From Spirabiliibacterium pneumoniae (GTDB taxonomy: Bacteria > Pseudomonadota > Gammaproteobacteria > Enterobacterales > Pasteurellaceae): a DNA stretch of 64,000 nucleotides. Below are positions 33,495 through 42,368 of this stretch, piece after piece. The stretch is from positions 1-64,000 of the forward strand of contig NZ_JABMII010000015.1 of NCBI RefSeq assembly GCF_014884995.1, written 5' to 3'. The position numbers and the translations under genes are program-made. Below the pieces are notes generated by a model. The model had not been told where the DNA came from. It worked only from the letters and a program-made list of their open reading frames with translations, and did not search any database. Within the stretch, counting starts at the first letter, position 1, and each line of letters opens with the position of its first letter.

Positions 33495-34520
33495 TTATTT
33501 ACCCAGCTTCACCTCGTTGGTCCAGCGTTTGATCAAATGCTTGCTCACCGCTGGGTCACCATATTTTTCAAAGTCAAATTCAATCAAATTCAATTTGTCT
33601 AACTTCAACGCTGTTGGCGCTTGCTGTGCAATGCGGTTGGTGATGATCTGATTAAACTCCCCCTCTTTCCACATCAGCTCTTGGCTCTCTTTTGACAGTG
33701 CCCAGTCCACGAATAACTTAGCGTTGTCAAAATTGCGCGCGCCTTTTAAGATACTCACCGCACCAAGCGTATAACCCGTTCCTTCACATGGAATAATCAA
33801 ATCCACTGGCGCACCTTTTTCTTTTTCTTGAGTATAGCCATGTAAAAAGCCTACGCCGACTGCGCTATCACCACGCCCGACATTGCGTGCGGCAATAGGC
33901 CCCGATTTATTATATTGCCCGATGTTGCCGTTGAGCTTTTTCAAAAAGTCGAATGCCTTATCTTCCCCCATGATTTGCACGAAGGTGGCCAACAAGGAGT
34001 ACGCGGTACCTGAGCTTTGCGGGTCTGGCATTTGAATTTCATCTTTAAATACCCTGTTTTGCAGATCAGTCCAACATTGTGGTGCTGTCGCGTTAATGCG
34101 AGCAAGGCGTTCATTATTCACCCCAAAGCCGAGCACGAGCATATAAATCGGTGAGAGGTAGTGCTCGTGCATTTTTTGTGTGCGGATAAAACGGGGGTCA
34201 ATCTCAGCTAAATTGGGGGAGGCGTAAGGTTGTGTCAAGCCTGTATTGGCAGCGAGTAAGTGCGGTTCCAGCGTACCACCGTACCACACATCCGCCTGTG
34301 GGTTATTTTTTTCCGCTTCAATTTTGGCCAGCGCGCTGCCTGTGCTATAACGCGCAATAGAAACTTTGACATCGTATTTATTGCCAAAGGCTTTGGCCTC
34401 ACTCTCACACATCGCGTTAGTGGCACTACAATAAACCACCAAGCGGCCTTGTGCCTGCGCATTGGCGTGAACAAAAAGGCCAAGAGAAAGCGCACCGAGC
34501 GTTGAAACGAGTTTTTTCAT
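33495..34520 (-). CDS. afuA: Periplasmic ABC-transporter binding protein, AfuA-like
   Basis: Exported solute-binding protein of 341 residues with a signal peptide (MKKLVSTLGALSLGLFVHANAQA) and the opening GRLVVYCSATNAMCESEAKAF, then YSTGSALAKIEAEKNNPQADVWYGG, typical of the AfuA/FbpA group. AfuA proteins were first called iron-binding, and the Actinobacillus one binds sugar phosphates, so the ligand here is uncertain. No afuB or afuC permease or ATPase gene is adjacent; the neighbours are the S10 operon and tpiA. It must either use components elsewhere or be an orphan. Confidence 0.75.
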   Translation of the reverse strand: MKKLVSTLGALSLGLFVHANAQAQGRLVVYCSATNAMCESEAKAFGNKYDVKVSIARYSTGSALAKIEAEKNNPQADVWYGGTLEPHLLAANTGLTQPYASPNLAEIDPRFIRTQKMHEHYLSPIYMLVLGFGVNNERLARINATAPQCWTDLQNRVFKDEIQMPDPQSSGTAYSLLATFVQIMGEDKAFDFLKKLNGNIGQYNKSGPIAARNVGRGDSAVGVGFLHGYTQEKEKGAPVDLIIPCEGTGYTLGAVSILKGARNFDNAKLFVDWALSKESQELMWKEGEFNQIITNRIAQQAPTALKLDKLNLIEFDFEKYGDPAVSKHLIKRWTNEVKLGK

Positions 34521-34626
34521 GATATTACCTGCATAGATGTTGTGTTTATATGAATAATTTTGCTGAAAAATTATACCGCCATTGATGGATTACTCAAGCA
34601 AAAAACACTTACTCTGCGTGCAAAAA

Positions 34627-34658
34627 AAAGTGCGGTTTGTCAACCTAACCGCACTTTT
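34627..34658 (-). terminator. USS-pair terminator after tpiA
   Basis: AAAAGTGCGGTT and AACCGCACTTTT form a strong stem with a nine-base loop and a run of eight T on the minus strand, about 25 bases past the tpiA stop. Confidence 0.85.
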
Positions 34659-34681
34659 TGCAAATTCAGTTCAGCTTATTT

Positions 34682-35449
34682 TTAGTTTTTTGCTTTAGCA
34701 GCCGCTTTCACAATCGCCGCAAAAGCAGGCGCTTTCAATGACGCACCACCCACCAACGCGCCATCAATGTCTGGCTGAGTAAACAGTTCTGCGGCATTGC
34801 TATCATTCACTGAACCACCGTATTGCAAAATCACTTGCTCAGCCACAGCTTTGTCTTGTTTAGCAATGTGCCCACGAATGAAAGCGTGTACCGCTTGCGC
34901 TTGTGCTGGGGTAGCGGATTTGCCTGTGCCGATCGCCCAAATAGGTTCATAGGCGATCACCGCACCGTTGAAGGCCTCTGCGCCTAGGGTGTTGAGCACC
35001 GCATCAATTTGGCGAGCACACACGGCTTGTGTTTCACCCGCTTCGTTTTGTGCTTCTGTCTCCCCGATGCACAGCACAGGTACTAAACCAGCAGCTTTCA
35101 ATGCCGCGAATTTTTTCGCAATAAATTCGTCACTTTCGTGGTGGTATGTGCGGCGCTCTGAATGCCCGATGATGATGTATTTTGCCCCGAAATCTTTGAG
35201 CATATCGGTGGAAATATCACCCGTGTAAGCGCCTGAGACATTCACATCCACATTTTGTGAGCCAAGTGCAATTTGGCTGCCTTGCAGCGCAGCCTCAGCT
35301 TCGGCAAGATACATCACTGGTGGTGCAATCGCAACATCACACCCTTCAACGCCAGCAAGTTCTTTTTTCAATCCTTCCACTAAATCGCGAGTCATTGCTT
35401 TGCTGCCATTTAATTTCCAGTTTCCCATTACCAATGGACGACGTGCCAT
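34682..35449 (-). CDS. tpiA: Triose-phosphate isomerase
   Basis: Glycolytic enzyme of 255 residues interconverting dihydroxyacetone phosphate and glyceraldehyde 3-phosphate. MGNWKLNG holds the catalytic lysine, IIIGHSERR the histidine, and [12 protein letters not shown] the glutamate and flexible loop. Single gene with its own terminator. Confidence 0.98.
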   Translation of the reverse strand: MARRPLVMGNWKLNGSKAMTRDLVEGLKKELAGVEGCDVAIAPPVMYLAEAEAALQGSQIALGSQNVDVNVSGAYTGDISTDMLKDFGAKYIIIGHSERRTYHHESDEFIAKKFAALKAAGLVPVLCIGETEAQNEAGETQAVCARQIDAVLNTLGAEAFNGAVIAYEPIWAIGTGKSATPAQAQAVHAFIRGHIAKQDKAVAEQVILQYGGSVNDSNAAELFTQPDIDGALVGGASLKAPAFAAIVKAAAKAKN

Positions 35450-35637
35450 AGTTAAACTCCTTAAGTTGATTTAAAATTCGACGCGAAATACTATAACAAA
35501 CTTCGCTGAAAAAAACTGTGTTGTGACAAATTTTTTTGATCTTGATAGGTTTTTTCAGGATTTGCCGTACCAAAAAGGTGATTATTTCCACTAAACAGGC
35601 TACAATTTACACACCCTTATTACTAAAGAGATGGAAT

Positions 35638-36072
35638 ATGCGTATTTTTAAAGCTGAAGTGTGGAATTTAGATCTTCTTTTACCGCTGTTTGAGCAATAC
35701 CGCAACCATCTCGGCAGCCCTGCAAATCCTGAGCGAGCAAGGATATTCTTAAGCAACCGCATTCGTTTTAGTGAAAGTATTATTTTCTTAGTCTTAGATG
35801 AGCAAGAACGTGCAATAGGCTTTGCCCAGCTGTATCCTCACTGGTCATCAGTGCAATTGAGCCGTTATTGGCAGCTGAGTGATATTTTTGTTGCGCCTGA
35901 TGTCAGCGAGGCCGACACATTGACACTGTTGCTGTCAAAATGTCGGGAGTTTGTGAAGTTTACACAAAGTCAGCGCTTAGCTCTCAATGCCATGAGCACA
36001 CAACGCACATTTTGGGAAAGTTTAGGCTTTAAGCTAGACAGTACACGCCAGCGCTTTGAGCTGCGAGTGTAA
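35638..36072 (+). CDS. GNAT-family N-acetyltransferase
   Basis: A 144-residue protein from the ATG at 35638 (MRIFKAEVWNLDLLLPLFEQYR), with AAAGAG in front. Residues such as IIFLVLDEQERAIGFAQLYPHWSS followed by WQLSDIFVAPDVSE match the central beta strands of GNAT acetyltransferases, and the C-terminus has FWESLGFKLD. The substrate is unknown. A longer frame from 35536 covers the promoter and is unlikely. It is convergent with the amidohydrolase gene. Confidence 0.8.
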   Translation: MRIFKAEVWNLDLLLPLFEQYRNHLGSPANPERARIFLSNRIRFSESIIFLVLDEQERAIGFAQLYPHWSSVQLSRYWQLSDIFVAPDVSEADTLTLLLSKCREFVKFTQSQRLALNAMSTQRTFWESLGFKLDSTRQRFELRV

Positions 36073-36111
36073 CCGCACTTTGGTCTGGTGCGGTTCAAGA
36101 CCCAGGAGGCG

Positions 36112-37095
36112 TTAATCCAACCCCAGCACTTTGCGCCCGTTGACACTGGCAATGTTGATCATCGCTTCAATGTCCGGGAAGCGGCAACCGGCGGCGAGCA
36201 GGCTTAATTCTTGCCACATATCACCTTCACACAGCGGCACCATGTAGTCACAAATGTTATCAGTGCCAAGTGCCACGACAATGCCTTCAGGGATCATTTC
36301 ATCCGCGGGTGTCAGCGCGTTGTGAAACGGCATTAAGTCTTCTTTGCGGTTAGAGTCAATCCATGCCATCGGGCAGGCGATCATCATCAGCTGGGCTTGG
36401 CGCATTTTCTCATACAATTGATAGCGATATTCTTTCGGGTGTGAGCCAATGGAAATGCCGTGAATGCCGACAACGCGCCCTTGCATCCCATGTTCAATGG
36501 TTTTATCACACAGCATTTCGGTTTCTTTCTCTTTCGGGGTGTTGAACTGATCCACATGCACGTGGCACATAATTCCGCGGGATTTGGCCGCCTCCATCAA
36601 AATGTCAAATGCCTCTGAGCCTTTGCCATAATTGAGTTCATCACGATAAGGCAAGCCACCGATCATATCCACCATATCCGCACCAATATCAAACCATTTG
36701 CGCGCAGTTGGCTCAATCACCCCTTTGAGGGTTTGGTTAGCAAATTTCAGTACAATGTCGTTTTTATACACTTCACGGGCACGATGGGCGGCGATGATAG
36801 CGCGATCTTCACACACGGGATCGATGTCCACAAAGGTGCCAAAAGCTGTTACCCCTTGCTGAATCATCATCTCAATCGCTTGGCAAAAGCGGGCATAGTA
36901 GTCTTCAATGCTCGATTGACGCTTGATTTCATCCACTAAATCCCATTTTTGTTGTAAATTACAGCGGCGATAAATGTCGATTTTATCTGGCGTCATAGTA
37001 AACGCGCGGTCAGCATGGGCATGGGCATTGACCCAACCACCTTGTTTAATGATTTCGTCGCGGATATAGGTGTTAAAAGTACGAACGTGTTGCAT
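36112..37095 (-). CDS. Amidohydrolase-family protein (cytosine deaminase-like)
   Basis: Metal-dependent hydrolase of 327 residues. The first HxH pair (NAHAHADRA), the second HxH (HVHVDQ), the histidine in GIHGISIGS and the aspartate in LGTDNICDYMVP are the metal and catalytic ligands of the amidohydrolase superfamily. The closest resemblance is to cytosine deaminase-like enzymes, but the substrate cannot be told. GGAG precedes the ATG and overlaps the end of a 47-codon leader ORF that contains a terminator, so expression is probably attenuated. Confidence 0.8.
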   Translation of the reverse strand: MQHVRTFNTYIRDEIIKQGGWVNAHAHADRAFTMTPDKIDIYRRCNLQQKWDLVDEIKRQSSIEDYYARFCQAIEMMIQQGVTAFGTFVDIDPVCEDRAIIAAHRAREVYKNDIVLKFANQTLKGVIEPTARKWFDIGADMVDMIGGLPYRDELNYGKGSEAFDILMEAAKSRGIMCHVHVDQFNTPKEKETEMLCDKTIEHGMQGRVVGIHGISIGSHPKEYRYQLYEKMRQAQLMMIACPMAWIDSNRKEDLMPFHNALTPADEMIPEGIVVALGTDNICDYMVPLCEGDMWQELSLLAAGCRFPDIEAMINIASVNGRKVLGLD

Positions 37096-37098
37096 CGT

Positions 37099-37242
37099 TT
37101 ACTCCGAGATTGTTGGCGTGGAAAGGGCAAATTTTGGGCAAAAAAAATCCTCAATAACTGAGGATCTTTGCCAATGGAAATAGTCAACAACACTATGACA
37201 TAGTGGATGCGAAGAGTTCAAATGACGATATATTGCTTGCAT
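37099..37242 (-). CDS. Leader ORF (47 codons) with internal terminator
   Basis: From the ATG at 37242, with AGGA eight bases upstream, a 47-residue frame runs to a TAA three bases before the amidohydrolase ATG. It has histidine at codons 7, 12, 16 and 23, all CAT, with Trp at 24 and Phe-Phe at 33-34. A terminator hairpin lies inside its second half (37140-37165). The placement and the shared junction with the next gene point to a regulatory leader peptide. No known leader was recognised. A -10 box TATACT lies upstream near 37273-37278. Confidence 0.5.
   Translation of the reverse strand: MQAIYRHLNSSHPLCHSVVDYFHWQRSSVIEDFFCPKFALSTPTISE
37140..37165 (-). terminator. Attenuator-type terminator upstream of the amidohydrolase gene
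   Basis: On the minus strand a perfect 7-bp stem (ATCCTCA / TGAGGAT, five-base loop) is followed by eight T, about 45 bases before the amidohydrolase ATG. A second hairpin (CACTAT / ATAGTG) lies at 37191-37205. The pair sits within the leader ORF. Confidence 0.7.
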
Positions 37243-37320
37243 AAACTAGTTCCTGATTGGCACTAGGGCGGTAGTATAAATTTTTTGCGCTAAGAAATAA
37301 AGCCTTTTGTGTTTATTTTA

Positions 37321-37344
37321 ACCGCACTTTATGCAAAGTGCGGT
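37321..37344 (-). terminator. USS-pair stem after the MFS permease gene
   Basis: ACCGCACTTT / AAAGTGCGGT with a four-base loop, five bases past the permease stop. The T tract on the minus strand is weak. Confidence 0.5.
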
Positions 37345-37348
37345 CGCC

Positions 37349-38503
37349 TTATGCTAAGTGGCGCTTGACGTATGCCAACAGCGGGAAACACGGTAAAATC
37401 GCCAGCGCCATTGCCGAAAATGCCCACGCAGGGTTAATTTTGTATAGTCCGCCTGCGAGCAACATCAACAATGCCACGCTCAAGCAGCTACACACGCCTG
37501 AATACAGTGCTTGTAATTTAGGAATAATGCGGCTTGATTGCGCGGAAATGTAACGCACGGTGGCAAAATGGCAAATCGCAAAGGTGAACGCATGCAAGCA
37601 TTGCAACAGCAAAAAGCCCAAGAAACTATCGACATACGCCATGCCTGCCCAGCGAATCACGGAAAACAGCGCTGAAATCGTTAAAAGTGCGGTCAGGGAG
37701 GTGGCTTTAAACAAGCGGCTAGCAAAGAAAAATAACATCACCTCCGCCGCCACGCTAATGCCCCACAACCAGCCAGTCAGCTCAACACTAATGCCTTGTT
37801 GCGCCCAATAAAGCACGCCGTAGGCATAATAAGCACCGTGCGCGCCTTGAATCAGCGCTAACACGGCCAACAACGCCACCAGTGGGCGGTTTTGAAAAAT
37901 CCGTTTGTAGCTGGCTTCCTCGGCGACATTGCTGTCTTCAACTGGATTGCATGGCGCAATCGTTGGCGTAGCGTGCTGTGCGATGATATAAATCAGCAGC
38001 AGCGCACTCATCAACCACAACGTGTTCTCATCGCCCCACAACGCCAACACATAACCTGCCAGCAAATTGGCCGCGATAAATGACAGTGACCCCGTCAACC
38101 GCGCCTTGCCGTAATCCAGTGGCACGTGCTGCTGCCATGTGCCCGCCAGCGAGTCGGTCAACGGCACGCCCGCCCCGTAGACCATATTAAACAGTGCGAT
38201 AAAAATAAACAGCAGCCATGCGCTTTGGGCACTGAAAATCATGCCCACCGTCAGCAACAAACTCAAATAGCCAATCGCGCGCAAGGTGGGTATCAAATGC
38301 GACGGCAATTTTACCCATTGGGAAAACAGCATGCTGCCGATAAAGCGAAATAAAAAGGCACTCGCCGCAATTAACCCTATCATCTCATCGCTATACTGTT
38401 GCGATTGCAGCCACACGGGCAAAAACGGCAAAAAGACGCCATAAGCAGCAAAATAGCCGATAAAACTAGCAATCAACCACGCAAAAGGGGAAAGTCTGAT
38501 CAC
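37349..38503 (-). CDS. MFS permease of the HcaT / phenylpropionate family
   Basis: A 384-residue transporter with about twelve hydrophobic helices. The family opening PFAWLIASFIGYFAAYGVFLPFLPVWLQ and the loop DYGKARLTGSLSFIAANLLAGYVL match the HcaT-like group of the major facilitator superfamily. The substrate is not known. The start is taken as GTG at 38503, which overlaps the proC stop (GTGA) and so couples translation; an upstream extension would read through proC. Confidence 0.8.
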   Translation of the reverse strand: MIRLSPFAWLIASFIGYFAAYGVFLPFLPVWLQSQQYSDEMIGLIAASAFLFRFIGSMLFSQWVKLPSHLIPTLRAIGYLSLLLTVGMIFSAQSAWLLFIFIALFNMVYGAGVPLTDSLAGTWQQHVPLDYGKARLTGSLSFIAANLLAGYVLALWGDENTLWLMSALLLIYIIAQHATPTIAPCNPVEDSNVAEEASYKRIFQNRPLVALLAVLALIQGAHGAYYAYGVLYWAQQGISVELTGWLWGISVAAEVMLFFFASRLFKATSLTALLTISALFSVIRWAGMAYVDSFLGFLLLQCLHAFTFAICHFATVRYISAQSSRIIPKLQALYSGVCSCLSVALLMLLAGGLYKINPAWAFSAMALAILPCFPLLAYVKRHLA

Positions 38504-39315
38504 AGCTGTTGCTCCATCTCGCGCGCACGCGCACTCGCCTGCTGCATGCCTTGTGCAATAATCTCTGCCAAACCGCACTTTTCAAATTGCGCAATGGCCG
38601 CCGCCGTAGTACCCCCTTTAGAGGTCACCTGCGCACACAGCTCACCTAAGCTCAGTTGCGGATTTTCAATCACCATTTTCGCCGCACCAGCCATCGCCTG
38701 CTCAATCAGGGTGCGCGCGTGCGATTCATCCAACCCCATTTGCAAAAGTGCGGTTTGCATCGCCTCAAGCACATAGAAAAAATAAGCAGGGCTGGAGCCT
38801 GCTCCTGCAGTTACCACATTGATGTCATCTTCCTTATCTAGCCAACAAACACGCCCTACGGCGTCGAATATCGCCTGCGCAAGTGCTTTTTGCGCCGCAC
38901 TGCAAGCGTCATTGGCAAACAAGCCTGTCATGCCCGCTTGCAACAACGCGGGCGTGTTAGGCATCGCGCGCACCACTGCGTTGGCACTGGGCAACAGCTG
39001 TTTAAGCCGTGCAATCGGCATGCCTGCGGCAATCGAAATCACCAGTTTTTGGGAAAAATCCAGCGGGCTTAGCACTTGGCAGGCCTGCGCCATCATCTGT
39101 GGCTTAACCGCCAGCACCACCACCTCGCCAAAACGCGCCGCGACGGCGTTGTCTTGTGTGGTGTGAATACCTAACGGTGAAAGTGCGGTCAATTTCGGCA
39201 AGCTAGGGTTGCTCGCCATCATGTGCGAACTCGCTACGCCTGCGCGCAACAGCCCTAACATTAAGGCGTTGCTCATATTTCCTGCGCCAATAAAGGCTAT
39301 TTGGGTGTTTTCCAT
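38500..39315 (-). CDS. proC: Pyrroline-5-carboxylate reductase
   Basis: Last step of proline synthesis, 271 residues. AFIGAGNMSNALMLGLLRAG binds NADPH, and the signature is seen around VNVVTAGAGSSPAYFFYVLEAMQ and VTSKGGTTAAAIAQFE. It overlaps the downstream permease gene by four bases. Confidence 0.96.
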   Translation of the reverse strand: MENTQIAFIGAGNMSNALMLGLLRAGVASSHMMASNPSLPKLTALSPLGIHTTQDNAVAARFGEVVVLAVKPQMMAQACQVLSPLDFSQKLVISIAAGMPIARLKQLLPSANAVVRAMPNTPALLQAGMTGLFANDACSAAQKALAQAIFDAVGRVCWLDKEDDINVVTAGAGSSPAYFFYVLEAMQTALLQMGLDESHARTLIEQAMAGAAKMVIENPQLSLGELCAQVTSKGGTTAAAIAQFEKCGLAEIIAQGMQQASARAREMEQQL

Positions 39316-39381
39316 CGCTATCTTGAGAAAGAATCAGTACAATAGCGCTATTCTATCATTGACCGATAACGGAAAGATACA

Positions 39382-40287
39382 ATGCAATGGTTTAAAAATG
39401 TGATGATTTATCGCTTAAGCAAAGAAATTGACTTAAGCGCACAAACCGTAGGCAAGGCGCTGCTTAGCCAAGCGTTTCATCCTTGTGGCAAGCATGATGT
39501 GAGCCATTTCGGCTGGCTTGCGCCGCTTACAGGCAGTGACGAGTTGCTTTTCGCTCATGTGGGGCGGCTTTTTTTGCTCGCCCAAAAAGAGGAAAAAATC
39601 CTGCCCACTGCGGTGGTGAAAAAGGCCTTTGAAGAGCGCCTATTCGTGCGCGAAGACCAAGAGCAGCGCAAGCTCAGCAAGGTGGAAAAACAAGCCTTGA
39701 AAGATGATGTAGTGCACGAGCTGCTGCCGCAAGCGTTTAGTAAACATCAACAAACCGCACTTTTTATTGACCCCGCCAGTGGCTTGATTTTTATTAATGC
39801 CGCCAGTGCCACCCGTGCAGAAGCCACTTTGGCGCTGCTGCGTAAATCGCTCGGCTCGCTGCCTGTGGTGCCGCTGACGTTTGTGGCAGACTTAAGTGCG
39901 GTGATGACCGATTGGATCGCCCATGACACCTTGCCTGAGTGGCTCAATACACTTGGCGAGGCGGAACTTGTCTCCAGCCGTGATGAATCGGTCATCCGCT
40001 GCAAGCAACAAGCACTTGATAGCGACGAAATGCACGCTCATTTTGATGCGGGCAAGCAGGTGAGTAAATTAGCGCTGGAATGGGAAGAAAGGTTAAGTGC
40101 GGTGCTCGCCAGTGACACCAGCCTCAAACGGGTAAAATTCAGCGACAGCCTGCGTGAGCAAAACGATGACATCGTCAAAGAAGACGTGCAGCAGCGTTTT
40201 GAAGCCGACTTTTTGTTAATGAGCGACACGTTGCTCTCATTCGTGCAAAAACTCGCCAACGATTTCGGCGGCATTCCAGAAAGCTAA
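39382..40287 (+). CDS. rdgC: Recombination-associated protein RdgC
   Basis: DNA-binding ring protein of 301 residues that modulates RecA. The start MQWFKNVMIYRLSKEID, then GWLAPL and LPTAVVKKAFEERL, are typical. It is convergent with ppx, with only one base between the two stop codons. Confidence 0.95.
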   Translation: MQWFKNVMIYRLSKEIDLSAQTVGKALLSQAFHPCGKHDVSHFGWLAPLTGSDELLFAHVGRLFLLAQKEEKILPTAVVKKAFEERLFVREDQEQRKLSKVEKQALKDDVVHELLPQAFSKHQQTALFIDPASGLIFINAASATRAEATLALLRKSLGSLPVVPLTFVADLSAVMTDWIAHDTLPEWLNTLGEAELVSSRDESVIRCKQQALDSDEMHAHFDAGKQVSKLALEWEERLSAVLASDTSLKRVKFSDSLREQNDDIVKEDVQQRFEADFLLMSDTLLSFVQKLANDFGGIPES

Positions 40288-40288
40288 G

Positions 40289-41809
40289 TTAGGCAATCTC
40301 GAGTCTGATCCCCAAGGCGTGCAGCAGCGCGCCTTCTTCTTTGAGTTCTTTTTCGGTCAGCGGGTTGCGCGCGAGGTAATTTGGCTCAAATTCTAGCCGC
40401 CATAAACCGCACTTTTCCGTTATTGTGAAGGAAAAACGCTCCGCTGGCTCCGTGGCTTGGCGCGAACGGTTGATGATGATCGCCAAGCGCAGCATCACCA
40501 ACAGTGATACCACATCACGCTTGGCATAGCGCGCAGGAATGTTTAGCTCATTGAGGTTGACTGGTCCAATGTGAAAGCGCACTAATTGCGTGAGCAGGTG
40601 CTGTTGATGATAATCAAAGCCAGGCAAATCACTGTGCTCGATGATATAAGCCGAGTGCTTTTGCACCCCTTTGTGGTTGATACACAGCCCAATTTCGTGG
40701 ATAAACGCGGCGCAAAATAAAATATTCAAAAGCTCTTCGGCTTGCTGTTCATTTGCCCAACAGGCGTATTTTTGCCCCAGCAGCATGGCGGTGTCGGTCA
40801 CGCGCAGCGCTTGCGCTTGATCGACGGTGAAGTGCTCCATCAGGCTGTCAATGGTGCGCTCGCGAATGTTGTCCACCACAAAGGCCTTTTCCAGCCCATA
40901 CATCACCCCTTCACGCAGCGCACCGTCGGAGTAGCGCATCTGTTCAATGCCATAATTTTCAAACAGCGCACTTAAAATCGCCAAGCCTGGCACAAACACG
41001 CTGGCGCGTTCAGCATTAAGCCCTTTGAGATTAATTTTTGAAAAATGATCCACCGCCAGCACCCGCTCAATCACAGTGGTCAAAATCTCGGCGGTGATGA
41101 GCCCACTGGGGTCAAAATTGGCCTGCACAATTTGGCTGACCGTTTTCACCGTGCCCGATGAGCCGAGTACCGTGTCCCACCCGATCGCACGATAAGGCGC
41201 GCTTAAATCCGCCATGCGTGAAAGTGCGGTTTGGCGGGCGCGCTCAAATTGCGCGCGGCTGATGGTACCATTGGGGAAAAATACCACTTCAAAACTCACG
41301 CAGCCCATGTTGCGACTATTGGCCAGCACTGGCTTAAAGCCATCACCGACAATCATTTCCGTCGAGCCACCACCGATATCGACCACCAATTTGCGCCCCG
41401 ATTCTGGCTGGGTGTGGCACACGCCAGAGTAAATCAGCTTGGCTTCGTCCTCGCCTGAAATAATGTTGATAGGGTAAGGAAACACGGCTTTGGCAGCGGT
41501 TAGAAAATCCGCCTTATTCACCGCTTGCCTCAAGGTGTAGGTGCCGACCGTGCGGATATTCTCCGCAGGCAAACCTTGCAAGCGTTCAGCAAACAGCGCC
41601 AAGCACGCCACCCCGCGATCGATTGCCGCTTGGCTAAGGTGATTATTGTCGTCCAGCCCTTGCGCCAGCTGCACGCGCTGTTTCAGGCGAGAGAGCACTT
41701 GAATAGAACCATTGACAATGCGGGCAATAATCATATGAAAACTGTTTGAGCCAAGGTCAATGGCGGCAAATTCGCGCATGGGCGTGGCTGTCTCGCGGGT
41801 ATTGTTCAT
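40289..41809 (-). CDS. ppx: Exopolyphosphatase
   Basis: Releases phosphate from polyphosphate; Ppx/GppA family, 506 residues from the ATG at 41809. The ASKHA-fold phosphate loops FAAIDLGSNSFHMIIAR and LVVDIGGGSTEMIVG are present, as is the HD-like C-terminal domain (FIHEIGLCINHKGVQKHSAYIIEHSDLPGF). An in-frame GTG two codons upstream is a less likely start. A perfect CRP-type palindrome lies about 85 bases upstream. Confidence 0.92.
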   Translation of the reverse strand: MNNTRETATPMREFAAIDLGSNSFHMIIARIVNGSIQVLSRLKQRVQLAQGLDDNNHLSQAAIDRGVACLALFAERLQGLPAENIRTVGTYTLRQAVNKADFLTAAKAVFPYPINIISGEDEAKLIYSGVCHTQPESGRKLVVDIGGGSTEMIVGDGFKPVLANSRNMGCVSFEVVFFPNGTISRAQFERARQTALSRMADLSAPYRAIGWDTVLGSSGTVKTVSQIVQANFDPSGLITAEILTTVIERVLAVDHFSKINLKGLNAERASVFVPGLAILSALFENYGIEQMRYSDGALREGVMYGLEKAFVVDNIRERTIDSLMEHFTVDQAQALRVTDTAMLLGQKYACWANEQQAEELLNILFCAAFIHEIGLCINHKGVQKHSAYIIEHSDLPGFDYHQQHLLTQLVRFHIGPVNLNELNIPARYAKRDVVSLLVMLRLAIIINRSRQATEPAERFSFTITEKCGLWRLEFEPNYLARNPLTEKELKEEGALLHALGIRLEIA

Positions 41810-41891
41810 GAGCACTCTTTAACAAAATTGACGTATCTTGCTAACATAATCGTTTTTGCTCACTAATTCAATGCTTTCAGCCGTAAATTTC

Positions 41892-41907
41892 TGTGAGACA
41901 CTTCACA
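41892..41907. promoter_or_regulatory. CRP-binding site between ppx and the SMR gene
   Basis: TGTGAGACACTTCACA matches the CRP consensus TGTGA-N6-TCACA exactly and extends one more pair (CTGTGA / TCACAG). It lies midway between two divergent genes, so either could be the target. Confidence 0.65.
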
Positions 41908-41991
41908 GAGGCGGCGATCAGAGGATGCCCTCCGCACTTTCACGTTTTTTTGTGTTAACATTTCCTCCATAGTTAACAAAATGGAGACAAT

Positions 41992-42321
41992 ATGGCGTGG
42001 GTATATTTGGTTATCGCGATTTTAAGCGAAGTGCTGGCAACATCATTTTTAAAATCGACACACGAGTTCACACGCTCTGTACCAACAGTGCTGGTACTAA
42101 TGGGCTATGGCTTGTCGTTTTATTTTTTAACCCTAAGCCTGCGCTCGCTGCCTGTGGGCATTGCCTATGCCATTTGGGCAAGCCTTGGCATTGTGCTGGT
42201 CACCCTATTTGGCTGGCTGTTTTATCAGCAAAAATTAGACATCCCTGCAATGATTGGTATTGGATTGATAATCTCTGGCGTGCTGGTGATAAATTTGTTA
42301 TCCAAAAGTGCGGTGCATTAA
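41992..42321 (+). CDS. emrE: Small multidrug resistance (SMR/EmrE) transporter
   Basis: A 109-residue membrane protein with four helices. The essential glutamate is in AILSEVLATSFLK of helix 1, and GIAYAIWASLGIVLV in helix 3 is typical. Such proteins form antiparallel dimers and exchange protons for cationic drugs or guanidinium. GGAG precedes the ATG, but it can pair with an upstream CTCCAT, so its access may be restricted. Confidence 0.88.
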   Translation: MAWVYLVIAILSEVLATSFLKSTHEFTRSVPTVLVLMGYGLSFYFLTLSLRSLPVGIAYAIWASLGIVLVTLFGWLFYQQKLDIPAMIGIGLIISGVLVINLLSKSAVH

Positions 42322-42329
42322 GCCGCATG

Positions 42330-42361
42330 AAAAAACCGCACTTTTAAGTGCGGTTTTTATT
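42330..42361 (+). terminator. USS-pair terminator after emrE
   Basis: AAAAAACCGCACTT / AAGTGCGGTTTTT with a short loop. It lies between the convergent emrE and cassette B genes and can serve both. Confidence 0.85.
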
Positions 42362-42368
42362 TTTTAAC

